Shown here piece after piece: positions 7,752 to 15,990 of a DNA stretch of 64,000 bases. The notes below the pieces were generated by a model. That model did not search any database. It had not been told where the DNA came from and saw only the letters and a list, made by a program, of their open reading frames with translations. This stretch comes from DATKBT01 sp035546295 (lineage in GTDB: Bacteria > Acidobacteriota > Thermoanaerobaculia > Multivoradales > Multivoraceae), in the NCBI GenBank assembly GCA_035546295.1, contig DATKBT010000025.1:1-64000 (forward strand). The letters run 5' to 3'. Made by a program: the position numbers and the translations under genes. Within the stretch, counting starts at the first letter, position 1, and each line of letters begins with the position of its first letter.

Positions 7752-7793
7752 CCGAGAACGAACAGCCGAGAACGAACAGCCGAGAACGAACCA
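7752..7793 (+). repeat. Three 14-bp tandem repeats before rplF
   Basis: The unit CCGAGAACGAACAG occurs at 7752-7765 and 7766-7779 and again as CCGAGAACGAACCA from 7780; a degenerate copy begins at 7736. The array occupies the rpsH-rplF gap and ends about 20 nt before the rplF ATG. The period matches the 14-nt duplication before rpsH, but the sequence is different. Confidence 0.85.
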
Positions 7794-7812
7794 CCCTCAA
7801 GGTGAGCGAATC

Positions 7813-8352
7813 ATGTCGAGAGTAGGAAAGGCCCCGATCCCCATCCCCAGCGGGGTCAAAGTCGAACTGAAGGACGGAGCCCTCCACGTGGAGGGCCCGA
7901 AGGGAAAGCTGCGCCAGACGGTGATCGATGGTGTCGATCTGGAGATCGAGGACGGTTCGATCACGGTCACGCGCCGCGGCGAGTCCGGGCCGGATCGGGC
8001 GCGTCATGGCCTGATGCGCGCACTCTTCGCCAACGCGGTGACCGGCGCCAGCCAGGGCTTCGAGAAGAAGCTGCAGATCGTCGGCGTCGGCTACCGCGGC
8101 GAGGTGCAGGGCAAGCAGCTAACCCTCGCTCTCGGCTACTCCCACCCGGTGGTGTTCGAGATTCCGGAGGGGATCTCGATCGAGATCGACAAGCAGAACG
8201 TGATCAGGGTCTCCGGTGCCGACAAGCAGCAGGTCGGGCAGGTCGCTGCCGAGATCCGCTCCCTGCGCCGCCCGGACCCATACAAGGGCAAGGGCGTCCG
8301 TTACGTCGACGAGGTGGTCCGTCTGAAGGTCGGCAAGGCCAGCGGCAGCTGA
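7813..8352 (+). CDS. rplF: 50S ribosomal protein L6
   Basis: 179 residues with the two homologous L6 domains. It starts MSRVGKAPIPIPSGVKVEL and ends with the family signature RRPDPYKGKGVRYVDEVVRLKVGK. The segment KKLQIVGVGYRGEVQGKQLTLALGYSHPV is the start of domain 2. L6 lies near the sarcin-ricin loop. A weak GGTGAGCG site precedes the ATG. Confidence 0.97.
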   Translation: MSRVGKAPIPIPSGVKVELKDGALHVEGPKGKLRQTVIDGVDLEIEDGSITVTRRGESGPDRARHGLMRALFANAVTGASQGFEKKLQIVGVGYRGEVQGKQLTLALGYSHPVVFEIPEGISIEIDKQNVIRVSGADKQQVGQVAAEIRSLRRPDPYKGKGVRYVDEVVRLKVGKASGS

Positions 8353-8475
8353 CACTGCGCGAGGCCGATCCGATCGCCACCACTCGAGACTCGAGGAACC
8401 GAACGATACGTGCTACGAATCACAGGTCTGCGCCGGTCGACAGAACCGCCGCGACAACCTGGGGTGACAAGAAAC

Positions 8476-8862
8476 ATGAGCGATCTGAGTCGTAAGAGAG
8501 TCGAGGGCAAGCAGGCCCGCCGGAAGCGGACTCGTCTACGCATCCGTCAGCGCCTCGCAGGGACGCCGGAGCGCCCCCGGCTGTCGGTGCACAAGAGTCT
8601 CCGCTACATCTACGCCCAGGTCATCGATGATCAGGCGGGCCAGACGCTGGCCCAGGCCTCCTCGCTCGAGGGCGAGGTTCGCGGCGCCTTCGAGGGCGGC
8701 CCGGCGACCAGGGCGGCGGCCAAGGCGGTCGGCGCCAAGATCGCCGAGCGGGCGAAGGCCAAGGGAGTCGATCGCGTGGTCTTCGACCGCGGCGGCTACA
8801 TCTACCATGGAAAGGTCAAGGAATTGGCCGAGGGCGCCCGCGAGGGGGGGCTCAAGTTCTGA
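8476..8862 (+). CDS. rplR: 50S ribosomal protein L18
   Basis: 128 residues. The start at 8476 (MSDLSRKRVEGKQARRKRTRLRIRQ) is chosen over an upstream GTG at 8410 because it gives the normal family length. Signatures are RPRLSVHKSLRYIYAQVIDD, ATRAAAKAVGAKIAERAKAKGVDRVVFDRGGYIYHGKVKELAEGAREGGLKF. L18 brings 5S rRNA to the ribosome with L5. No strong ribosome binding site is visible, so the start is less certain than the gene. Confidence 0.96.
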   Translation: MSDLSRKRVEGKQARRKRTRLRIRQRLAGTPERPRLSVHKSLRYIYAQVIDDQAGQTLAQASSLEGEVRGAFEGGPATRAAAKAVGAKIAERAKAKGVDRVVFDRGGYIYHGKVKELAEGAREGGLKF

Positions 8863-8934
8863 GGGTACGCGCGGGCAGAGGCGCTTGCAGATGCGGGCGC
8901 CCGGCGAGGTACCGAACGAGAGAGGAAAAGGACC

Positions 8935-9459
8935 GTGGCTAGGGACGTACAGCTCGACGGCGACTTCTTCGAACAGGTCGTCCACATCAACCGCGTGACG
9001 AAGGTCGTCAAGGGCGGTAAGAACTTCTCCTTCTCGGCGCTGGTCGTGATCGGCGACGGCAACGGCCGGGTCGGATTCGGCTCGGGCAAGGCCAAGGAGG
9101 TTCCGGTCGCGATCCGCAAGGGGATCGAGATCGCCAAGAAGAACCTGATTCAGGTGCCGCTCGAAGGCACGACGATTCCGCACGAGACGGTCGGCGTGTT
9201 CAGCGCCGGGCGCGTCCTGCTGAAGCCGGCGTCCGAAGGCACCGGCGTGATCGCCGGCGGGCCGGTGCGCGCCGTGATCGAGTGCGCCGGCATCCAGGAC
9301 ATCCTGACCAAGTCGCTGGGAACGACCAATCCCCAGAACGTGGTCAAAGCGACTTTCACCGCGCTCGGCAACCTGCGCAACGAGCGAGAGGTGCGCAAGC
9401 TCCGCGGACTCGCAGAGCACGCCGAGGCCGAGCCCGCAGCGGTTCGGGAGGCCTCCTGA
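8935..9459 (+). CDS. rpsE: 30S ribosomal protein S5
   Basis: 174 residues from a GTG start with AGAGAGGAAAAGG upstream. Domain 1 (VVHINRVTKVVKGGKNFSFSALVVIGDGNGRVGFGSGKAKEVP) is the dsRNA-binding-like fold containing residues known for ram mutations; domain 2 has VLLKPASEGTGVIAGGPVRAVIE and GIQDILTKSLGTTNPQNVVKAT. S5 lines the mRNA entry channel. The stop codon shares one base with the rpmD start (TGATG). Confidence 0.97.
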   Translation: MARDVQLDGDFFEQVVHINRVTKVVKGGKNFSFSALVVIGDGNGRVGFGSGKAKEVPVAIRKGIEIAKKNLIQVPLEGTTIPHETVGVFSAGRVLLKPASEGTGVIAGGPVRAVIECAGIQDILTKSLGTTNPQNVVKATFTALGNLRNEREVRKLRGLAEHAEAEPAAVREAS

Positions 9460-9662
9460 TGGCCAAGAAGGCGACACAAGAGAAGGCGACGCTCAAGATC
9501 CAGCAGATCAGGAGCCCGATCGGCTTCGACAAGAAGCAGGCGGAGGTTCTGCGGAGCCTCGGTCTGCGGCGCATCCGACACACCGTCGAGCGGGAGGACT
9601 CGCCGGCGGTGCGCGGCGCCATCCGCAAGATCTCCCACCTGGTGACCGTCATCGAGGACTAG
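9459..9662 (+). CDS. rpmD: 50S ribosomal protein L30
   Basis: 67 residues. The ATG at 9459 overlaps the rpsE stop by one base. The core LKIQQIRSPIGFDKKQAEVLRSLGLRRIRHTVEREDSPAVRGAIRKISHLVTV is the L30 fold (the usual pattern is LKVTQ.RS.IG......TL.ALGL..). Its presence distinguishes this cluster from lineages that lack L30. It is followed 4 nt later by rplO. Confidence 0.96.
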   Translation: MAKKATQEKATLKIQQIRSPIGFDKKQAEVLRSLGLRRIRHTVEREDSPAVRGAIRKISHLVTVIED

Positions 9663-9666
9663 ATCC

Positions 9667-10104
9667 ATGAAGCTCCACGAGCTCAAGCCCGCGAAGGGCA
9701 GCCGAAAGCAGCGCAAGCGTGTCGGGCGCGGCCCCGGCTCCGGCCTCGGCAAGACGGCCGGCCGCGGTCACAAGGGGCAGAAGTCCCGCTCCGGCTACTC
9801 GAGCCGGCCCGGATTCGAGGGCGGACAGATGCCGCTGGTTCGGCGCGTCCCTAAGCGGGGATTCAACAACATCTTCCGCACGGAGTACGCGGTCGTCAAC
9901 GTCGGCGATCTGGCCGACCTCGAGGGTCAGGTGGGCCCGGCCGAGCTCACGCGGGCCGGCAAGGTCCGCCGTGGGATGCCGGTCAAGGTCCTCGGCCATG
10001 GCGACCTCGAGCGGGCCCTGGTGGTCCAGGCGCACAAGTTCAGCGCGACCGCGAAGCAGAAGATCGAGGCGGCCGGGGGTACCTGGGAGGAGCTCAGCCG
10101 GTGA
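9667..10104 (+). CDS. rplO: 50S ribosomal protein L15
   Basis: 145 residues. The glycine- and basic-rich N-terminal half (MKLHELKPAKGSRKQRKRVGRGPGSGLGKTAGRGHKGQKSRSG) threads into 23S rRNA; the region FEGGQMPLVRRVPKRGF and the C-terminal helix-loop (VLGHGDLERALVVQAHKFSATAKQKIEAAGG) complete L15. The stop overlaps the secY GTG start as GTGA. Confidence 0.97.
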   Translation: MKLHELKPAKGSRKQRKRVGRGPGSGLGKTAGRGHKGQKSRSGYSSRPGFEGGQMPLVRRVPKRGFNNIFRTEYAVVNVGDLADLEGQVGPAELTRAGKVRRGMPVKVLGHGDLERALVVQAHKFSATAKQKIEAAGGTWEELSR

Positions 10105-11480
10105 TCGAGAGTTTCCGCAACATCTTCGCGATCCCGGATCTGCGCAAGCGCATCATCTTCATGTTCGCGCTGCTGGCGGTGTATCGCGTCGGCTGCCTGA
10201 TCCCCACTCCGGGGGTCGATCCCCAGGCGCTGATCGAGTTCATGGAGCAGATGCAGGGAACGATCCTGGGCTTCATGAACACGTTCACGGGCGGCAGCCT
10301 CGGTCGGGCCGCGGTGTTCGCCCTGGGCATCATGCCGTACATCACGGCGTCGATCATCCTGCAGCTCCTCACCGTCGTCTGGCCCTACCTGGAGAAGCTG
10401 TCCAAGGAGGGCGAGCTCGGCCGCAAGAAGATCACCCAGTACACGCGCTACGGGACGGTGGTGATCTCGCTGATCCAGTCCTTCGTGATGGCCATGATGC
10501 TGCAGCAGACGGCGACGCCCGGCGGCGCGCCGCTGGTGCCCAACCCCGGCATCGGCTTCGTGCTGATGACGATGCTGTCGCTGACCACCGGCACCGCCTT
10601 CGTCATGTGGCTGGGCGAGCAGATCTCCGAGCGCGGCATCGGCAACGGCATCTCGCTAATCATCTTCGCCGGCATCGTGGTCGGCCTGCCCGGCGCGACC
10701 TACGACACCCTGCGCCAGATGCAGACCGGCACGATGTCGATCCTGAAGATCCTGGCGCTGACCATCTTCATGGTCGTCGTCGTTGCCTTCATCGTCTACA
10801 TGGAGCGGGCGCAGAGACGGATCCCGGTGCAGTACGCCAAGCGGATCGTCGGTCGCCGGCAGTACGGCGGCCAGAGCACCTACCTTCCGCTCAGGGTCAA
10901 CACCGGCGGCGTCATCCCCGTGATCTTCGCGAGCTCGATCGTCACCGTGCCGGCCGCGGTCGCGGGGATGTTCGATCAGCCGTGGCTTCAGCAGATCTCG
11001 ACCGTGATCTCGTGGGGACAGCCCATCTACTACCTCCTCTACGTGACCGCGATCATCTTCTTCAGCTACTTCTACGTCTCCATCATCTTCAATCCGGCGG
11101 ATCTCGCCGAGAACATGCGCAAGTACGGTGGCTTCATCCCCGGGATCCGCTCGGGCAAACGGACCGCCGAGTACATCGATCGCATCCTGACTCGCCTCAC
11201 CGCAGTGGGCGCGGTCTACCTGGCGGCGGTCTCGGTGCTTCCCGAGTTCCTGATCTCGGGGTTCAAGGTCTCGGGCCTGCCGTTCATCGGCGCCACGCTC
11301 GACAACGTCGCCCCGCTCTGGTTCACCAACGGCATGGGCATCAACTTCTTCTTCGGAGGCACCTCACTGCTGATCGTGGTCGGGGTCGCCATGGACACCC
11401 TCCAGCAGATCGAGAGCCAGCTCGTGATGCGCAACTACGAGGGGTTCATGAAGAAGGGGAGGATCCGTGGGCGCCGTTGA
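10101..11480 (+). CDS. secY: Protein translocase subunit SecY
   Basis: 459 residues with about ten membrane segments, the Sec channel pore protein. Recognisable parts: the start FRNIFAIPDLRKRIIFMFALLAVYRVGCLIPTPGVD, GRAAVFALGIMPYITASIILQLLTVVWPYLEKLSKEGELGRKKITQYTRYGTV, WLGEQISERGIGNGISLIIFAGIV, and the cytosolic tip AQRRIPVQYAKRIVGRRQYGGQSTYLPLRVNTGGVIPVIFASS. The GTG start overlaps the rplO stop, and the 3' end overlaps adk by 14 nt. Confidence 0.98.
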   Translation: MIESFRNIFAIPDLRKRIIFMFALLAVYRVGCLIPTPGVDPQALIEFMEQMQGTILGFMNTFTGGSLGRAAVFALGIMPYITASIILQLLTVVWPYLEKLSKEGELGRKKITQYTRYGTVVISLIQSFVMAMMLQQTATPGGAPLVPNPGIGFVLMTMLSLTTGTAFVMWLGEQISERGIGNGISLIIFAGIVVGLPGATYDTLRQMQTGTMSILKILALTIFMVVVVAFIVYMERAQRRIPVQYAKRIVGRRQYGGQSTYLPLRVNTGGVIPVIFASSIVTVPAAVAGMFDQPWLQQISTVISWGQPIYYLLYVTAIIFFSYFYVSIIFNPADLAENMRKYGGFIPGIRSGKRTAEYIDRILTRLTAVGAVYLAAVSVLPEFLISGFKVSGLPFIGATLDNVAPLWFTNGMGINFFFGGTSLLIVVGVAMDTLQQIESQLVMRNYEGFMKKGRIRGRR

Positions 11481-12099
11481 TCGCGAGCGAGGACCGCGCG
11501 TGGTCTTTCTCGGCCCGCCCGGATCCGGCAAGGGAACCCAGGCGGCCAGGCTCTCCGAGGATCTGGACGTGGCGACGATCTCGACCGGCGACATGCTGCG
11601 CGCAGCGGTCGCCGCCGGCAGCGAGCTCGGCGGGAGGGTCGAAAGCATCATGAGCTCGGGCGCACTGGTCGGCGACGACACGATGGCGGAGGTCGTGCGC
11701 GATCGCCTGTCCCAGACCGACGCCCGCTCCGGCTTCATCCTCGACGGTTATCCGCGAACCGCCGCCCAGGCCGAGACGCTCGGCGAGATCCTCCAGGATC
11801 AGGGCGTCGAGCTCGACCACGTGCTGCTGCTCGAGGTTCCGGAGGACGAGCTGATCGAGCGGATGAGCCATCGGTCGGAGGTCCAGGGTCGTGCCGACGA
11901 CCGCGCAGAGGTCGTCCGAGGGCGTCTTCAAGTGTACCGGGAGAGCACGCAGCCTCTGATCGAGCTCTACCGCCAGCAAGGGCTGCTGAGACGGATCGAC
12001 GGCGACCGCCCGATCGACGAGGTGGCTGCGAGCCTGCGCGCGGTGTTCGACCGGGCGGTTGGAACCTCGGAGATCGAGCGGAATCGAAGCGAGCGATGA
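11467..12099 (+). CDS. adk: Adenylate kinase, short-LID form
   Basis: 210 residues from a GTG start that lies inside the secY 3' end. The P-loop VVFLGPPGSGKGTQAARL, the AMP-binding TISTGDMLRAAV and the GFILDGYPRTAAQAE motif are all present. The LID is the short type (HRSEVQGRADDRAEVVRGRLQVY): the ~30-residue zinc-binding insertion of long forms is absent. Converts ATP + AMP to 2 ADP. An alternative start a few codons downstream is possible. Stop and map start overlap as ATGA. Confidence 0.95.
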   Translation: MGAVDRERGPRVVFLGPPGSGKGTQAARLSEDLDVATISTGDMLRAAVAAGSELGGRVESIMSSGALVGDDTMAEVVRDRLSQTDARSGFILDGYPRTAAQAETLGEILQDQGVELDHVLLLEVPEDELIERMSHRSEVQGRADDRAEVVRGRLQVYRESTQPLIELYRQQGLLRRIDGDRPIDEVAASLRAVFDRAVGTSEIERNRSER

Positions 12100-12869
12100 T
12101 CCTGTTGAAGACACCGGGCGAGCTCGAGTTGCTGGACCAGGCGAACCGCTTGGTCCACGAGGTGCTGGAGCTGATGGCAGAGTGGGTCGCGCCGGGGGTC
12201 ACGACCCGCGAGCTCGATCGGCTCGCCGAGGAGCACATCCGACGGGCCGGCGGAGTCCCGGCTTTTCTAGGATACCGCGGCTTTCCTGCGACGCTCTGCA
12301 CCTCGGTGAACGACGAGATCATCCACGGAATCCCGAACGATTGTCCCCTCCGGGAGGGGGATATCGTTGGCATCGACTGCGGAGTGATGTATAAAGGCTA
12401 CTTCGGCGATGCGGCTCGCACCTTCGCGGTGGGAGAGGTGTCGCCCGGGGCGCGTGCTCTGCTCGAGGTGACGCGAGAGTGTCTCGAGCGAGCCGTCGAG
12501 CAGGTCCGTCCCGGCGGGCGGCTCTCCGACATCGGTCACGCCGTGCAGACTCACGCCGAGGAGCACGGATTCGAGGTCGTCAGGGAGTTCGTTGGCCACG
12601 GCGTCGGAACCGCGCTGCACGAAGAGCCCAACGTGCCGAACTACGGCAAGCCAGGGAGAGGACCGAGACTGAAGAGCGGAATGGTGCTGGCCATCGAACC
12701 CATGATCAATGCCGGCTCGCGTGGTGTGACCATGGACCCGGACGGGTGGACGGCGAGGACCGAGGACGGCTCCCTCTCGGCCCACTTCGAGTACTCGGTG
12801 GCGGTGGTGCCGAGTGGAGCACGGGTGCTCGGCGTCGGTGCTGAGCAGCAGGCGGCGGCAAACGCCTGA
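12096..12869 (+). CDS. map: Methionine aminopeptidase, type I
   Basis: 257 residues, the normal type I length. Metal ligands are recognisable: Asp in GIDCGV, Asp in GDAART, His in FVGHGVG, Glu in LAIEPM and Glu in AHFEYSV; the catalytic-site histidine is in GTALHEEPNVPNYG. It removes the initiator methionine from nascent proteins. The start overlaps the adk stop (ATGA), and the adk-map-infA order is standard for many non-enterobacterial spc clusters. Confidence 0.97.
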   Translation: MILLKTPGELELLDQANRLVHEVLELMAEWVAPGVTTRELDRLAEEHIRRAGGVPAFLGYRGFPATLCTSVNDEIIHGIPNDCPLREGDIVGIDCGVMYKGYFGDAARTFAVGEVSPGARALLEVTRECLERAVEQVRPGGRLSDIGHAVQTHAEEHGFEVVREFVGHGVGTALHEEPNVPNYGKPGRGPRLKSGMVLAIEPMINAGSRGVTMDPDGWTARTEDGSLSAHFEYSVAVVPSGARVLGVGAEQQAAANA

Positions 12870-12907
12870 GCGGTCGCTGCGAGCGCTGGAAAGGACGAAA
12901 CGCAACA

Positions 12908-13132
12908 GTGTCGAAGAAAGAAGAGGCGATCGAGGTCGAAGCGACCGTCGTCGAGACCCTGCCGAATGCCATGTTCAAGGTGGAGCTCGAGAACGGCCAC
13001 CAGGCCTTGACCCACATCTCCGGGAAGATGCGCAAGCACTTCATCCGCATCCTTCCGGGTGACAAGGTCCTGGTCGAGCTCTCGCCCTATGACCCGAGTC
13101 GTGGTCGCATCGTCTATCGCCTGAGGAGCTGA
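12908..13132 (+). CDS. infA: Translation initiation factor IF-1
   Basis: 74 residues from a GTG start. The OB-fold is intact: KEEAIEVEATVVETLPNAMFKVELENGHQALTHISGKMRKHFIRILPGDKVLVELSPYDPSRGRIVYRLRS. Minor deviations are QALTHISGKMRKHF instead of the more common VLAHISGKMRMNY. IF-1 blocks the A site during initiation. Upstream GGAAAGGACG may serve as ribosome binding site. Confidence 0.96.
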   Translation: MSKKEEAIEVEATVVETLPNAMFKVELENGHQALTHISGKMRKHFIRILPGDKVLVELSPYDPSRGRIVYRLRS

Positions 13133-13149
13133 GCCGGTCGAAAGCGGCT

Positions 13150-13188
13150 GCAAGACGCGGCAGGAGCCGCAAGACGCGCGGCAGGAGC
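13150..13188 (+). repeat. Direct duplication before rpmJ
   Basis: GCAAGACGCGGCAGGAGC (13150-13167) is repeated at 13169-13188 with a 2-bp CG insertion. The copies fill the infA-rpmJ gap and each contributes a GGCAGGAG Shine-Dalgarno-like segment; the rpmJ site itself (AGAGGAGA) follows. Confidence 0.8.
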
Positions 13189-13205
13189 TCAGAGGAGAAT
13201 CGTCA

Positions 13206-13319
13206 ATGAAGGTTCGAGCATCGGTGAAACGAATGTGCGCGAAGTGCAAGATCGTCCGCCGCCGAGGCGTGATCCGGGTGATCTGCGAGAACCCGAAGCA
13301 CAAGCAGCGCCAGGGGTAA
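13206..13319 (+). CDS. rpmJ: 50S ribosomal protein L36
   Basis: 37 residues: MKVRASVKRMCAKCKIVRR and so on to ENPKHKQRQG. It is the zinc-binding (C+) form with ligands Cys11, Cys14, Cys27 and His33. AGAGGAGAATCGTCA precedes the ATG. The gene lies between infA and rpsM as in most bacteria; its TAA is 3 nt before the rpsM ATG. Confidence 0.96.
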   Translation: MKVRASVKRMCAKCKIVRRRGVIRVICENPKHKQRQG

Positions 13320-13322
13320 GTG

Positions 13323-13703
13323 ATGGCACGCATAGCAGGCGTCGACCTCCCGCAGAACAAGCGGGTCGAGATCGGTCTCACCTACATCTACGGGATCGGG
13401 CGTTCCCGTGCGCAGGGGATCCTGGGCAAGGCCCAAGTCGAGCCCAGCGTGAGGGTGAAGGACCTCACGGAGGAAGAGGCTCAGCGCATCCGTCAGATCA
13501 TCACCCAGGAGGGTGAGGTCGAGGGTGACCTGCGCAAGGACGTCACCCAGAACATCAAGCGGCTGATGGAGATCGGCTGCTATCGGGGCGTGCGGCATCG
13601 CAAGAGCCTGCCGGTTCGTGGGCAGCGCACCAGCACCAACGCCCGGACGCGCAAGGGACCCCGTCGCGGTCAGGTCGCCGGCAGGAAGAAGGTCAAGAAG
13701 TAG
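13323..13703 (+). CDS. rpsM: 30S ribosomal protein S13
   Basis: 126 residues. The ATG at 13323 gives MARIAGVDLPQNKRVEIGLTYIYGIG; a GTG one codon upstream is in frame but not the family start. The central RIRQIITQEGEVEGDLRKDVTQNIKRLMEIGCYRGVRHRKSLPVRGQRTSTNARTRKGPR is highly conserved, with a basic tail reaching the P-site tRNA. It starts the alpha-operon part of the cluster. Confidence 0.97.
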   Translation: MARIAGVDLPQNKRVEIGLTYIYGIGRSRAQGILGKAQVEPSVRVKDLTEEEAQRIRQIITQEGEVEGDLRKDVTQNIKRLMEIGCYRGVRHRKSLPVRGQRTSTNARTRKGPRRGQVAGRKKVKK

Positions 13704-13787
13704 CAGGACGACGCGTCGTCACGTTCCCCGCCCTCCGGTACGGCGGCGGGATCGTGGCTGCGTCATGCAGGATCGAGAAGGATACCA

Positions 13788-14186
13788 ATGGCAAAAGGCT
13801 CGAAAGACAAGCGGACGACCAAGAAGAAGGAGCGGCGCTCGGTCCCTCACGGGGTCGCACACGTGCACGCCACCTTCAACAACACACTGATCACGATCAG
13901 CGACCCCGAAGGCAACGTGCTCTCGTGGTCCTCCGCCGGCCGGAGCGGGTTCAAGGGCTCGCGCAAAGGAACCCCCTTCGCTGCACAGGTCGCCGCGTCG
14001 TCGGCGGCCCAGGCGGCCCACGGGGCGGGGGTGCAGTCGGTCGACGTGCAGGTGCGGGGGCCCGGCGGTGGTCGGGAGTCCGCAGTGCGCTCGTTGCAGG
14101 CGGCCGGGCTCCAGATCCGGTCGATCCGGGACGTCACGCCGATCCCCCACAACGGCTGCCGGCCGCGCAAGCGTCGGCGGGTCTGA
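13788..14186 (+). CDS. rpsK: 30S ribosomal protein S11
   Basis: 132 residues. Signatures: GVAHVHATFNNTLITISDPEGNVLSWSSAGRSGFKGSRKGTPFAAQ and GVQSVDVQVRGPGGGRESAVRSLQAAGLQIRSIRDVTPIPHNGCRPRKRRRV. The NG dipeptide near the C-terminus (HNGCRP) is the isoaspartate site known in S11. S11 forms part of the platform. In most genomes rpsD follows; here 235 nt of non-coding sequence leads to rpoA. Confidence 0.97.
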   Translation: MAKGSKDKRTTKKKERRSVPHGVAHVHATFNNTLITISDPEGNVLSWSSAGRSGFKGSRKGTPFAAQVAASSAAQAAHGAGVQSVDVQVRGPGGGRESAVRSLQAAGLQIRSIRDVTPIPHNGCRPRKRRRV

Positions 14187-14246
14187 TCCGGCGTGGTCCT
14201 CCGCCGAATCAGGCCTGATCCGGCAGATCAGGCCCTGATCCGGCGC
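14183..14246 (+). repeat. Direct and inverted repeats in the gap where rpsD is expected
   Basis: CTGATCCGGC occurs at 14183-14192 (containing the rpsK TGA), 14215-14224 and 14235-14244. ATCAGGCCTGAT (14208-14219) is a perfect palindrome, and GATCAGG-C-CCTGATC (14226-14240) is a second inverted repeat. The rest of the 14,187-14,421 gap shows no coding sequence and nothing resembling rpsD. The palindromes may be a processing or termination hairpin between rpsK and rpoA. Confidence 0.65.
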
Positions 14247-14421
14247 GGTCCCTCGCGCGCGGTCGCGCATCATCCGAGACTCGAGAGGCTCTCCGAACGA
14301 GCCGTCGCCAACCAGGATCTCATCAACGCCAGTTCCAACCGCAGCCCGTCCCCCCCGAATCGAACGTCAGCATCGAGTGGGACCCAACGAGGCCGCGGCG
14401 ACGAAGAACGAGGAGCGATCT

Positions 14422-15405
14422 ATGCTTTGGAAAGGATTTCAGCGACCCCAGAAGGTCGAAGTCGATCGGGAGTCGCTCACCGACACCTACGGAAAGTTCT
14501 CCGCCCAGCCCTTCGAGCGAGGCTTCGCGACTACCGTGGGCAACGCGCTTCGCCGTTGCCTGCTCTCCTCGATCGAGGGCGCGGCGATCACGGCCGTCCA
14601 GATCGAAGGAGCGCTCCACGAGTTCTCGTCGCTGTCGGGCGTCGTCGAGGACGTCACCGACATCATCCTCAACCTGAAGCAGATTCCCATCCGCTATTAC
14701 GGCGAGGACTCGAAGATCGTGTCGATCGAGGTCGACGGGCCGCAGACCGTGACCGCTTCGGTGTTCGGTGAGGATCCCCAGCTCGAGGTGTGCGACTCCG
14801 ACGTCAGGATCGCCACCCTGAACGAGGAGGGGAAGCTACGGATGCAGGCCAAGATCCAGAACGGTCGCGGCTACGTCAGCGCCGAGAAGAACCTCGACGA
14901 GACCATGGGCATCGGCTGGATCCCGCTCGACTCCGTCCACAGCCCGGTGCGGCGCGTCAACTACCGCGTCGAGTCAGCCCGCCTCGGCCGCACCACCGAC
15001 TACGAGCGGCTGATCCTCGAGGTCTGGACCAACGGCACCTCGACCCCCCTCGAGACCGTGTCGCAGGCCGCGCTCCTGCTCAAGAACCACCTGGCGATCT
15101 TCATCAATGCCGAGGAGAGCCTGGTCGAGGACGAGCAGCCCGCGCAGTCGAGCGAGGTGTCGGGTCTCGACGCGCTGCTCGAGAAGCCCATCGACGAGCT
15201 GGAGCTGTCGGTCCGCTCGGCGAATTGCCTGAAGAACGCCAACATCAATACCCTGCGCGACCTGGTTCGTCGCAGCGAGAAGGACATGATGGAGACCAAG
15301 AACTTCGGCAAGAAGTCTCTCGAGGAGCTCCAGGAGCTGCTCGGCAAGCTCGGTCTGTCCTTCGGCATGGATGTCCCGGAACACGGTCCGACGGTCAGCG
15401 TCTGA
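14422..15405 (+). CDS. rpoA: DNA-directed RNA polymerase alpha subunit
   Basis: 327 residues. The ATG at 14422 (MLWKGFQRPQKVEVD) is chosen because AGGAG lies 6 nt upstream and the sequence matches the usual rpoA start; an ATG/GTG 15 codons earlier is less likely. The N-terminal dimerisation domain shows FERGFATTVGNALRRCLLSSIEGAA and DVTDIILNLK; the C-terminal domain has LELSVRSANCLKNANINTLRDLV and FGKKSLEELQELLGKLGLSFG, the UP-element and activator contact surface. Confidence 0.98.
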   Translation: MLWKGFQRPQKVEVDRESLTDTYGKFSAQPFERGFATTVGNALRRCLLSSIEGAAITAVQIEGALHEFSSLSGVVEDVTDIILNLKQIPIRYYGEDSKIVSIEVDGPQTVTASVFGEDPQLEVCDSDVRIATLNEEGKLRMQAKIQNGRGYVSAEKNLDETMGIGWIPLDSVHSPVRRVNYRVESARLGRTTDYERLILEVWTNGTSTPLETVSQAALLLKNHLAIFINAEESLVEDEQPAQSSEVSGLDALLEKPIDELELSVRSANCLKNANINTLRDLVRRSEKDMMETKNFGKKSLEELQELLGKLGLSFGMDVPEHGPTVSV

Positions 15406-15434
15406 GCGGTTCGGGCCTCGAGGAGATAGCAGAG

Positions 15435-15827
15435 ATGCGCCACAATCGGGCACACAAGAAGCTGGGGCGGACCTCCGCGCACCGGCGCGCCATGTTTCGC
15501 AATCAGCTCGCCTCCCTGATCGAGCACGAGCGGATCCGCACCTCGGTCGCCAAGGCCAAGGCGCTGCGACCGATCGCCGAGAAGCTGATCACGCGCGGCC
15601 GCGAGGACACCGTCCACGCTCGTCGGATGGCGGCGCGCTGGGTCTCCGACCGGACGCTGATCAAGAAGCTCTTCGAGGAGATCGGGCCACGGTTCGTCGA
15701 CCGGCCGGGGGGCTACCTGCGGATCGTAAAGCTCGGGCACCGGCTCGGTGACGGGGGCGAGGAAGCGATTCTCGAGCTCGTCGACTACGACTTCGCCGAA
15801 CGTCAGGCGCAGAAGAAGGCGTCGTAG
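15435..15827 (+). CDS. rplQ: 50S ribosomal protein L17
   Basis: 130 residues. It opens MRHNRAHKKLGRTSAHRRAMFRNQLASLIEHERIRTSVAKAKALRPIAEKLIT, the L17 signature, and ends VKLGHRLGDGGEEAILELVD plus a short basic tail. GAGGAGATAGCAGAG precedes the ATG. It is the last gene of the ribosomal cluster, followed by strong hairpins facing the convergent regulator gene. Confidence 0.97.
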   Translation: MRHNRAHKKLGRTSAHRRAMFRNQLASLIEHERIRTSVAKAKALRPIAEKLITRGREDTVHARRMAARWVSDRTLIKKLFEEIGPRFVDRPGGYLRIVKLGHRLGDGGEEAILELVDYDFAERQAQKKAS

Positions 15828-15990
15828 GGCGGATTGGGGGCCACTAGCCGGCCGCGACCACGTTCGAGCCGCGGCTAGGCGTCGGGGCTGTCGGAGTCTT
15901 CCGTTCACGACCACGTCGGAAGCAGCACGGTCGAACGTAGGAAGCGGAGTCGGTGCCGGTCGAGCGCGCTGCCCGGTGTCGATGCCCGAG

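Noticed and set aside
13320..13325. GTG one codon upstream of the rpsM ATG as start
   Set aside because: The following ATG gives the conserved MARIAGVDLP N-terminus; the GTG would only add one residue.
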